Shown in pieces: positions 1 to 5,336 of a stretch of DNA of 5,914 bases (position 1 is the stretch's first letter; each line of letters opens with the position of its first letter). The notes under the pieces are model-generated. The model saw nothing but the letters and a program-made list of their open reading frames with translations, was not told the origin of the DNA and searched no databases. The position numbers and the translations under genes were made by a program. Location: the NCBI GenBank assembly GCA_026994125.1, contig JALWRJ010000251.1:1-5914 (forward strand). The letters are read 5' to 3'. This stretch comes from Cyclobacteriaceae bacterium (lineage in GTDB: Bacteria; Bacteroidota; Bacteroidia; Cytophagales; Cyclobacteriaceae).

Positions 1-1361
1 ACCTAAACTATGCCCTTAAACCCAACGAAGTACTGCATGGCAACCTTTCGTTGGCATCCAACTACATTTTGGTAGATGAGTTTATGACCGATACCCCCAC
101 AGAGGATGCCACCTTAGATACTACCGCTGCTACCCCGGCCGATAGTGCCACTACCACAGCCGAAGAGGCAGCTATACCTGCAAATATTGATTTTACCATG
201 AATGCCCGCCTGGCCTCTATCGAATATGATGGCCTGCAACTAACCGATGCCCAGGGTACCATAAAAGTAAAAGAAGGCATACTAACACTTGACAACCTTC
301 GCACCAATACTTTGGGAGGCACCATTACTTTTGATGGCATTTACGACACCCGTACTCCGGCTGCTCCGGTTTTTGATATGGCCATGGATATGAAAAAGAT
401 TGGTATCAGCGAATCGTTTAAAGCATTTAATACGGTGCAAAAACTGGCACCTATTGCTCAACATATGGAAGGCAACCTAACCACAAAGTTTACCTTGCAA
501 GGCCGGTTAGATAACGAACTGATGCCCGTAACCTCCTCATTAAACGGAGGTGGATTACTAAAAGTGGCCAGTGCCAGGCTAAAAGGGGGTAAGTTTGTAA
601 CAGCCTTAACTCAATTTACCAGCAAACAAGGGAAAGACGAACTTAGCTTAAAAGATATAAAAACCGAAGTTGCTATTAAAGATGGAGCGGTGCATGTTGC
701 CCCCTTTGATGTACTTATTGATGGCCATAAATCTACCATTTCGGGTAGTACCGCTTTAGACGGATCGCTGGATTATAAAATTGCAACCAGCATACCGGCC
801 GGCCAATTGGGCAAGCAAGCCAACCAATTGTTAGCTAACCTAACCGGTAGCAATAGCCCGGCTTCGGAAAACATTAACCTAAACTTGGGAGTAACAGGCC
901 CATACGATAACCCAAAAGTAGCGTTGTTGGGCTCCGAAAACACAGCAGCCCTTAAAAAGCAAGTAACCGAAGCGGCTGTTTCTAAAGGAATAGATTTGGT
1001 TAAAGAGCAAACCGGAGTAGAGCTGCCTGCCACTAAAGAAGATGCGCTAAAAAAAGCGCAGGTCGAGGCCAACAAATTACTAGCCGATGCCCAACAACAA
1101 GCCGACCAGATAAAAGCCGAAGCCAAAAAGGCAGCTACTCAAATTAGAGCCGAAGCTCAAAAACAAAGCGATGCCTTGTTAAAAGAAGCAGGCAACAACC
1201 CACTGAAAAAACAAGGTGCCATACTAGCCGGTAATAAATTAATAAAGGAAGCCGACAAAAAAGCCAGCCAGGTTGAAGCCGAAGGAAATAAAAAAGCCGA
1301 TGCCCTAATGGCTACCGCCCAACAGCAAGCCGATGCTTTGCTTAAAAAAGCAGGCAACTAA
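1..1361 (+). CDS. AsmA-like protein, C-terminal part (5' end outside window)
   Basis: The reading frame is open from the window edge (first full codon at 3) to TAA at 1359-1361, giving about 452 residues, so the start lies upstream. The TTG at 51 is only an internal codon, because the sequence before it (LNYALKPNEVLHGNLSLAS) continues the same protein. The first two thirds have the AsmA-like C-terminal pattern: repeated beta-rich units such as LTLDNLRTNTLGGTITFDG, a GGGLLKVASARLKGG turn, and the closing LNLGVTGPYDNPKVALLG. AsmA-family proteins are usually inner-membrane-anchored periplasmic proteins linked to envelope assembly or lipid transport; the anchor would be in the missing N-terminus. 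From about 1038 the protein becomes an Ala/Lys/Gln-rich, probably coiled-coil tail of about 107 residues with internal repeats. Assignment to the family is fairly secure; a specific role cannot be given. The DUF1801 gene follows after 12 bp in the same frame. Confidence 0.82.
   Translation, partial: LNYALKPNEVLHGNLSLASNYILVDEFMTDTPTEDATLDTTAATPADSATTTAEEAAIPANIDFTMNARLASIEYDGLQLTDAQGTIKVKEGILTLDNLRTNTLGGTITFDGIYDTRTPAAPVFDMAMDMKKIGISESFKAFNTVQKLAPIAQHMEGNLTTKFTLQGRLDNELMPVTSSLNGGGLLKVASARLKGGKFVTALTQFTSKQGKDELSLKDIKTEVAIKDGAVHVAPFDVLIDGHKSTISGSTALDGSLDYKIATSIPAGQLGKQANQLLANLTGSNSPASENINLNLGVTGPYDNPKVALLGSENTAALKKQVTEAAVSKGIDLVKEQTGVELPATKEDALKKAQVEANKLLADAQQQADQIKAEAKKAATQIRAEAQKQSDALLKEAGNNPLKKQGAILAGNKLIKEADKKASQVEAEGNKKADALMATAQQQADALLKKAGN
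1155..1358 (+). repeat. internal coding repeat in the AsmA-like tail
   Basis: Two 42 bp in-frame copies at 1155-1196 and 1317-1358 encode AQKQSDALLKEAGN and AQQQADALLKKAGN. A more diverged AQQQAD unit lies near 1089. The copies differ mainly at silent or conservative positions, which suggests an old coding duplication retained as helix. The tail is likely a long charged helix or coiled coil. Confidence 0.7.
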
Positions 1362-1373
1362 ACCCGGGTAAAG

Positions 1374-1718
1374 TTGCGCGATATTGATATCTTTTTTCAC
1401 ACCTTGCCAACACCTGTAAAAGGGTGCATGGAAGCCCTGCGCTATTATATTTTACAGTATAATGTAAACATTACCGAAGCCTGGAAATACAAGGTACCCT
1501 TTTATTTGTGGAAGGGAAAAATGTTTTGCTATTTATGGATAGATAAAAAAAACGGATTCCCCTATGTAGGGTTGGTAAAAGGAGGATTAATGCAACATCC
1601 GGCCCTTGAGCAGGGTAATAGAAAGCAAATGAAAGTATTGCCCATCGACCCTACCCTTGACATACCCGAATCGGTTTTAATAGAAGTGCTGGACGAGGCC
1701 ATACAGTTTTACCCATAA
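1374..1718 (+). CDS. DUF1801 (YdhG-like) domain protein
   Basis: A 114-residue protein covering essentially the whole small DUF1801 fold. The diagnostic run is the N-terminal PVKGCMEALRYYIL helix, then ITEAWKYKVPFYLWKGKMF, where the WKYK-x-PF and KGKMF segments match the Bacteroidota members as I remember them, then a YVGLVKGG strand and a C-terminal helix. The biochemical role of this family is not established; no catalytic residues can be named. The only possible start that keeps the family N-terminus is TTG at 1374, since the codons between it and the preceding stop (acc cgg gta aag) cannot initiate. The first in-frame ATG (1428) would remove 18 conserved residues. No Shine-Dalgarno site is visible, as is usual in Bacteroidota. 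With only 12 bp after the AsmA-like stop, it is probably co-transcribed and perhaps translationally coupled. A decayed relative lies at 1873-1966. Confidence 0.85.
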   Translation: MRDIDIFFHTLPTPVKGCMEALRYYILQYNVNITEAWKYKVPFYLWKGKMFCYLWIDKKNGFPYVGLVKGGLMQHPALEQGNRKQMKVLPIDPTLDIPESVLIEVLDEAIQFYP

Positions 1719-1760
1719 AAAGCCTGGATACTAAAGAGCCCCGGCCTTTTGTTTAATTTT
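1718..1760 (+). terminator. probable intrinsic terminator of the AsmA/DUF1801 unit
   Basis: Arms AAAAGCCTGG (1718-1727) and CCGGCCTTTT (1741-1750) pair over ten positions with one C-C mismatch and one G-U pair, with a 13-base loop and a T-rich run after it (to 1760). It starts at the DUF1801 stop codon. The imperfect stem makes it moderate evidence only. Confidence 0.5.
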
Positions 1761-1876
1761 AACATACCTTATTTTCTAAATTCAAAACCATTGCGGAAAC
1801 GGCCGGCAGCAAAAATTATCCAACGCTGTTCTCTCCGAGTTATACCTGATAACGGTACCATTATCGGCACCATTGC
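1761..1876 (-). pseudogene. truncated, frameshifted copy of the 3' end of the YncE/DUF5074 lipoprotein gene
   Basis: This stretch aligns with 4282-4394, the last ~35 codons and stop of the intact propeller gene, at roughly 90% identity by eye. On the minus strand it reads GNGADNGTVIRYNSERTALDNF against NGADNGTVIRYNSEGTALDNF in the intact gene. An extra A in the run at 1811-1815 then shifts the frame. In the corrected frame the tail is AAGRFRNGFEFRK followed by TAA at 1769-1771, versus AAGRFPNSFEFRK. Similarity stops abruptly at 1876, so no upstream part of the propeller is present. It cannot make a product. It keeps the same orientation as the intact gene, consistent with a leftover of an ancestral duplication rather than an inversion. 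Confidence 0.85.
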
Positions 1877-1966
1877 CGGCACCCGCAAAGGGGTGTATAG
1901 ATGCCTGGAAATATAAGCTGTTTTTTTTATTTACGGCAAGGGAAATTATTTCACTTCCTTTATTAA
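1873..1966 (+). pseudogene. decayed internal fragment of a DUF1801 gene
   Basis: On the plus strand one frame reads LPAPAKGCIDA then WKYKLFFLFTAREII, clearly matching LPTPVKGCMEA and WKYKVPFYLWKGKMF of the intact DUF1801 gene at 1374-1718. The 15 residues between the two blocks (LRYYILQYNVNITEA) are missing, exactly the segment between two GAAGCC repeats at 1431 and 1476 of the intact gene. After WKYK the nucleotide match becomes weak and seems to need a one-base gap, and there is neither an N-terminus nor a C-terminus. It therefore looks like a fragment that lost 45 bp by slippage between short direct repeats, then decayed. It is bounded on the left by the propeller fragment (overlap TTGC at 1873-1876) and on the right by the terminal repeat at 1967. 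Confidence 0.7.
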
Positions 1967-2286
1967 TTAGGGCTTGCTGAAAAACGTCTTGCATATTTAC
2001 ACTCAGCCCGTTAACTTCAAATTTAGAGATTAAAGTGCAAGCTTTTTAAAACAAAGCTATTACTACCCTGGCACATAAAAAAATGTACGTCATTCCTGCG
2101 TAGGCAGGAATCCGTAATTAGGGCATAAAATATTTTAAAAATTGATACTCTTAAACGTATACTTTTTGTCTCAGTTACTACAAAATCATCTGCTAGGGTA
2201 GATTCCTGCCTACGCAGGAATGACGGTTGTTAATGTTTCTAAAGCCCAATTAGGAGGGCAGTTGGGTCTTTTTCAGCAGGCCCTAA
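1967..2286. mobile_element. MITE-like element with 18 bp terminal inverted repeats
   Basis: The ends are TTAGGGCTTGCTGAAAAA (1967-1984) and the inverse of TTAGGGCCTGCTGAAAAA (2269-2286), matching at 17 of 18 positions. The interior has no credible open frame and so no transposase, which fits a non-autonomous element or an internally deleted insertion sequence. If the ends are taken at 1970 and 2283, both are flanked by TA, compatible with a 2 bp TA target duplication. The G-rich end followed by CTGCTGAAAAA recalls termini of DDE-type insertion sequences, but I cannot assign a family. The interior carries a perfect 25 bp inverted repeat (2088-2112 and 2201-2225) and A/T-rich sequence. The right end coincides with the stop codon of the neighbouring lipoprotein gene. 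Confidence 0.65.
2088..2225. repeat. inverted pair of 25 bp REP-like palindromic repeats
   Basis: The 25 bases at 2088-2112 recur exactly as the reverse complement at 2201-2225, separated by 88 A/T-rich bases. Each copy contains its own hairpin, ATTCCTGC-GTAG-GCAGGAAT, preceded by CGTC. This resembles the widely scattered extragenic palindromes of the form GTCATTCC...GGAATC seen in many genomes. Together the pair can fold either as two small hairpins or as one long stem. Neither half extends into flanking similarity. Confidence 0.85.
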
Positions 2287-2726
2287 GTACATGGCTCCGC
2301 CTCATTATACTGCGCTTCTGTAAAACGGTAGGTAAATTCGAAATGGTTATTTTTTATGCGTCTTTTTTCATAGTTCACTAAATTGGTCGACCCCTCATTT
2401 TCATTGTAAAACAGACACAAAGAATCATTAAACACTGTATATACTTGCGTATAGTCACCCTGAAAATCTTCTAAAAACCCCTGACAACAGGATGCTATTT
2501 TCTCATTCTTATCTCCTCCCGTACCAACCCTAATTACCGTATCACTCGTAAATTGTTCTAGCTGTAGCAATCCTGAGTAATTTACAGCATGTTCGGTTTC
2601 ATTTATAAATATAAAATCAGCTTGCAGAAAGTATTCAACCCTTTTTCTGCATCCCATTTGCCAGCTAAACAGTAAAGCACTAATCCCAATAATCAAATAG
2701 CGCATCCAATTTGTTTTCTGTTGCAT
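2283..2726 (-). CDS. small putative lipoprotein (second paralogue)
   Basis: A 147-residue protein starting at ATG 2724-2726. The N-terminus MQQKTNWMRYL is followed by a hydrophobic stretch (IIGISALLFS) and MGC at residues 24-26, a loose lipobox, so it is probably exported and lipidated at Cys26. The mature part is rich in Tyr, Asn and Glu with no catalytic motif and no family I recognise. It is a diverged paralogue of the lipoprotein at 2797-3246: identical first 11 residues, similar length (147 and 149), FIFINET versus YTYKNES after the signal, a shared CLxF...EG core, and a Cys one residue before the end. The first 39 bp region is identical between the two (2694-2732 and 3214-3252). The stop codon TAG at 2283-2285 overlaps the end of the MITE-like element. 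It sits 70 bp downstream of its paralogue and has lost overlap with any intact upstream gene. Confidence 0.7.
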   Translation of the reverse strand: MQQKTNWMRYLIIGISALLFSWQMGCRKRVEYFLQADFIFINETEHAVNYSGLLQLEQFTSDTVIRVGTGGDKNEKIASCCQGFLEDFQGDYTQVYTVFNDSLCLFYNENEGSTNLVNYEKRRIKNNHFEFTYRFTEAQYNEAEPCT

Positions 2727-2732
2727 TGTTGT
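2694..2732. repeat. 39 bp repeat, copy 1 (start of second lipoprotein gene)
   Basis: Identical to 3214-3252. It spans the ATG and the first ten to eleven codons of the lipoprotein genes. In the other frame it spells NNATENKLDALF, the C-terminal part of the metalloprotease. The alternative frame ends in TAG at 2680-2682, the same 47 bp distance from the ATG as in the intact overlap. Confidence 0.9.
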
Positions 2733-2796
2733 CTATCAAACTTAAAACATCTATACCTAAAACATCTCAAAGAAGCTTGCTTTAAGATACTTTTAG
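2727..2796 (-). promoter_or_regulatory. intergenic region with a tandem 10 bp repeat; possible weak promoter
   Basis: TAAAACATCT occurs at 2743-2752 and again at 2758-2767, a 15 bp period, upstream of the second lipoprotein start. On the minus strand TAAGTTTG, matching the Bacteroidota -7 pattern TAnnTTTG, lies 13 bases before the ATG, with a TTTG 23 bases further upstream (consensus spacing is nearer 19-21). The box is too close to the ATG for a normal leader, so a promoter here is only a suggestion. An imperfect AAAGCAAGCTTCTTT hairpin may end the upstream transcript. Confidence 0.25.
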
Positions 2797-3246
2797 CTAG
2801 TTGCAAACTTGGGCTTTTGCTAACCAATCTTCATCAAAAATAAAAGTAAGTGAAAACTCCGTTTGTTCTTCCATTCCATTTACATAGTTTTCATACTCAG
2901 ATAATTCAAAAACCCCATTACCTTCTTCTCTAATAAAGGATAAGCATTGGTTGGTAGCAAATTTAATACCTACAGAATCGGCAGGCGAACTTTGATCTCC
3001 TGTAAATGGCTCTCCGCTTAAACTGTTAGCAATATAAGTATATGAGGCTTTATCTGCCAAATAAACGATGGTGTCAATATACCTGTTCTTTACAGCCATT
3101 TGCAATTGCACACCAGACTCGTTTTTATAGGTGTATGTGGCTTTTTTAAAAGGAAAATCGACTTTACATGTACTTAAAATTAATATAAGCACAACCATTT
3201 CAATTCCATTCCGCAAATAGCGCATCCAATTTGTTTTCTGTTGCAT
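2797..3246 (-). CDS. small putative lipoprotein (first paralogue), overlapping the metalloprotease gene
   Basis: A 149-residue protein with ATG at 3244-3246. A longer reading from 3297 would add 17 residues, but the shared start MQQKTNWMRYL of the paralogue marks this ATG as the real one. The signal region (GIEMVVLILILSTC) places the likely lipidated Cys at residue 27; Thr before the Cys is unusual but tolerated in this phylum. The mature part contains YTYKNES, a QCLSFIREEGNG core and a C-terminal QVCN. I recognise no named family. The first 47 bp of the gene overlap the end of the metalloprotease reading frame (stop at 3200-3202) in another frame, so the two were probably translationally coupled. 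Its function is unknown; position suggests a partner or accessory of the protease, such as an inhibitor, chaperone or substrate, but that is inference only. Confidence 0.72.
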   Translation of the reverse strand: MQQKTNWMRYLRNGIEMVVLILILSTCKVDFPFKKATYTYKNESGVQLQMAVKNRYIDTIVYLADKASYTYIANSLSGEPFTGDQSSPADSVGIKFATNQCLSFIREEGNGVFELSEYENYVNGMEEQTEFSLTFIFDEDWLAKAQVCN

Positions 3247-4206
3247 TGTTGTATTTATTTTTAATGTTATCTCTCCACCCGTTCCATTTTTTTTCACCCA
3301 TTAAGGCATCTTCGATTTGGCGTATGGTATAACCTTCAACCTGGTCATATCCTTGCCTGCCATCAATCATATCTTCCACAACCCCTGTATAGTTTCCAGA
3401 GTAACCTGGAATATAATCAGGATAAACCATTCTTGTTAGTTCCCATTCAACTCCAACTGCCCAACTTTCGGCCACTTTTAAATCGCCCGAGCAAAATACC
3501 ACTCCTCCATCGCACATATTTTCGTAGTTAACCTCGTCCATTGCCCAATGGCTGGCATGTGCCAGCTCATGTATTGTAGTGGCATATAAATCTACATAAT
3601 TACCACTTCCCAGGGTCATGTTATAAATCCAGATTTCGGTGGTCAGGCCTAAGAAATTACATGGGCCACAGTGTTGTCCCCAGGCATTTGAATTATCCTC
3701 GTTTTTAGCTCTTATTTTTAAATTATTCCCAAAAAAACCATTTTGAGGAGGTCTTCTTAACCCTTTAATATTGCCGTAATAGTAGTGGTGTGCCGCTCTA
3801 AATATAGTGGCATGAAATTGCGATACGCCCCCTTTAAAATTAACAGACCACCACCCGTCTTTATTAGGTCCTATGGTTTCAGCTGCATCCAAAAACTTAT
3901 CTCTTATGGTAAAATCGTACCTTTTCCATTTAAAACTGTATTGCACTTTACCACGAATACCCCTTATTATATATTTTCCGTTTGCGTCTGTAATGGCATC
4001 ACGGGTTTTTAAAAACCTGCGTGCTTTTACCTTTAGCCCAACTATTGGTACGTATCCTTGTACTTCATCGTTTATTCTAACTTTTTACCCAGTGCATGAA
4101 ATACATCAGTTTGAGGAATATTAAATGCTTCGTGCCGGCATGAGGTAGCGCTGAAAACAAGAATTATTAAGTAGGCAAAAAAAGATTTGATGTAAATATA
4201 CTTTAT
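3200..4206 (-). pseudogene. HELAH-type putative zinc metalloprotease lipoprotein, frameshifted and lacking ATG
   Basis: The intact-looking part (GTG at 3944-3946 to TGA at 3200-3202, 248 residues) is not a whole gene: the same frame continues upstream through VQGYVPIVGLKVKARRFLKT and RDAITDANGKYIIRGKV, a carboxypeptidase-regulatory-like beta domain, to a stop at 4085-4087. Just upstream another frame reads a lipoprotein signal, KSFFAYLIILVFSATSC (Cys at 4138-4140), then NIPQTDVFHALGKK. Adding one A to the A5 run at 4082-4086 (minus strand) joins the frames as LGKKVRINDEV. The best start position is then ATA at 4204-4206, where ATG would be expected (xKYIYIKSFF). The reconstructed protein is 335 residues: signal 1-23, regulatory-like domain about 40-90, HELAH at 213-217 and a possible third ligand Glu at about 247 (AESWA). 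HELAH followed by Glu fits a zinc peptidase of the kind common in Bacteroidota; the substrate is unknown. A sequencing error or programmed frameshifting could also explain the break. Confidence 0.75.
3214..3252. repeat. 39 bp repeat, copy 2 (protease end / first lipoprotein start)
   Basis: Identical to 2694-2732. Here both reading frames are used: the protease tail NNATENKLDALFAEWN and the lipoprotein start MQQKTNWMRYL. This is the likely parent copy, because the overlapped upstream gene is still attached. Confidence 0.9.
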
Positions 4207-4242
4207 ATATCTTAAGCAACATTAAACACAATTAAATGAAAG

Positions 4243-4282
4243 TCAAAGCTATATATTACTAATTAGTAATATATAGCTTTGA
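4243..4282. terminator. perfect 40 bp palindrome after the propeller gene; probable terminator
   Basis: The 20 bases TCAAAGCTATATATTACTAA (4243-4262) are followed immediately by their exact reverse complement (4263-4282). It begins 5 bp after the stop codon of the lipoprotein at 4288-5331 and lies 36 bp before the protease relic. The RNA would form a long A/U-rich stem with a tiny loop, followed on the minus strand by a T-rich run, which suits termination, though stem GC content is low. TCAAAGCTAT also occurs at 4301-4310 inside the gene end, so an arm may derive from it. Confidence 0.6.
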
Positions 4283-4287
4283 ACATA

Positions 4288-5331
4288 TTATTTTCTAAAC
4301 TCAAAGCTATTTGGGAAACGGCCGGCAGCAAAATTATCCAACGCTGTTCCCTCCGAGTTATACCTGATAACGGTACCATTATCTGCACCATTGCTTCGGC
4401 CAATATAAATAGTTTCGTCATCGCTTACCCCCAAGCCATAAAAATTATCGCCAGTAATTAGAGCCTCTTGTGGTGCAAAACTTGCATCGTTAGCAATTAC
4501 AAAAACCTGTCCGGGTGAACCCCATGGCGTACACAAATAGTAAATTTTAGTTCCGTTGGCATTGGAAGTAATACTTTTAGCACTTCCGGCTATTTCAAAC
4601 TGAGTGGCTACCCGGCTGTTCGCCACATCAATTTTTGCCAGGTTGCTGGTTATGTAATTATTACACAACACCCACAAGCGCCCATTGGCATCTTCGGTAA
4701 ACTGGCGTGGGCCGCTGGGTACTTCAAAGCCACCGGTAATTTCATCCTTTTGGGTATCAATTACATGTACGGTGTTATCGCCCGATGCCGCTACATATAC
4801 GGTGTTGTTTAAACTAATAATACCTTCGGCTCCATTAGCGGTGTTAAGTTTTTTTGATACCGTAAAGTTATTCAAATCTATGACAGCCACATACGAGTCG
4901 GGCAATTGGAAATTGGCATCAAACGGCCCCCAATTGGTTACATAGCCTTTTCCATTGGCAACGGTCATATACCTGGGCACATCCAGCCCTTCGCTAATTG
5001 TTCCCAGCAACTTAAACGTTTCGCTTTCTACCACTGTAATTTTACTACCCACCTGATCTATAATATAGGTTTTACCATCGGCCGTAAATACCGATTGAAA
5101 CACCCCTGCCAGGGTTTCGTTGGTAGCTTTTTTGTAAATATCTTGTGTAACTTCCTCGTTGGTTGGGTTATAAAAACTAAGGGTGCCATCCGCATCCGAA
5201 AAGTTACCTTCGTTTACTACAAGCACACCGGAGGCAAACTCGCCTCTGGGCACTTCTTCTTCTTTTTTACAGGCTCCTGCAACTACAAGCAAAGCCAACA
5301 CATACAGGTACGATAATCTAAATTTTCTCAT
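4288..5331 (-). CDS. YncE/DUF5074-type beta-propeller surface lipoprotein (BtuG-like)
   Basis: A 347-residue protein. The N-terminus has a clear lipoprotein signal, YVLALLVVAGAC, with Cys21 followed by KKEEE, which fits the lysine-plus-acidic tag that directs Bacteroidota lipoproteins to the cell surface. The rest is a run of propeller blades of the YncE type: VYVAASGDNTVHVIDT, YVAVIDLNNF, KIYYLCTPWGSPGQVFVI and TIYIGRSNGADNG, ending in FPNSFEFRK. ATG at 5329-5331 is 5 bp after the stop of the TonB-dependent receptor, so the two form an operon. In Bacteroides, BtuG is a surface propeller lipoprotein encoded with the receptor BtuB that captures cobalamin; the arrangement here is the same, but other substrates are possible and no ligand residues can be read off. 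A frameshifted copy of its last 110 bp lies at 1761-1876. Confidence 0.85.
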   Translation of the reverse strand: MRKFRLSYLYVLALLVVAGACKKEEEVPRGEFASGVLVVNEGNFSDADGTLSFYNPTNEEVTQDIYKKATNETLAGVFQSVFTADGKTYIIDQVGSKITVVESETFKLLGTISEGLDVPRYMTVANGKGYVTNWGPFDANFQLPDSYVAVIDLNNFTVSKKLNTANGAEGIISLNNTVYVAASGDNTVHVIDTQKDEITGGFEVPSGPRQFTEDANGRLWVLCNNYITSNLAKIDVANSRVATQFEIAGSAKSITSNANGTKIYYLCTPWGSPGQVFVIANDASFAPQEALITGDNFYGLGVSDDETIYIGRSNGADNGTVIRYNSEGTALDNFAAGRFPNSFEFRK

Positions 5332-5336
5332 AATAG

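Noticed and set aside
1359..1376. A single AsmA-DUF1801 fusion gene
   Set aside because: The frames are the same, but a clear TAA at 1359-1361 separates them, and the DUF1801 N-terminus fits a TTG start at 1374.
1782..1994. A 70-codon minus-strand frame starting MQDVFQQAL
   Set aside because: It starts inside the element's terminal repeat, crosses the DUF1801 relic antisense, and only its last third resembles the propeller gene before frameshifting. It is a chimera, not a gene.
2040..2058. Small AGCTTT...AAAGCT hairpin inside the element as a terminator
   Set aside because: Six A/T-rich pairs with no transcript to end and no T-run; expected by chance in such sequence.
2088..2225. CRISPR array
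   Set aside because: Only two repeat copies, in opposite orientation, with one 88 bp interval and no cas genes.
3247..3297. Longer start for the first lipoprotein (MKKNGTGG...)
   Set aside because: The paralogue shares the start MQQKTNWMRYL exactly, and the extension would put 17 polar residues before the signal peptide and lie wholly inside the protease frame.
3944..3946. GTG as the true start of the metalloprotease
   Set aside because: It lies in the middle of a conserved strand; coherent protein sequence continues upstream in the same frame to the frameshift site.
4906..5316. Plus-strand frame opposite the propeller gene (136 codons)
   Set aside because: Composition and lack of any recognisable pattern mark it as an antisense shadow of the well-supported propeller gene.
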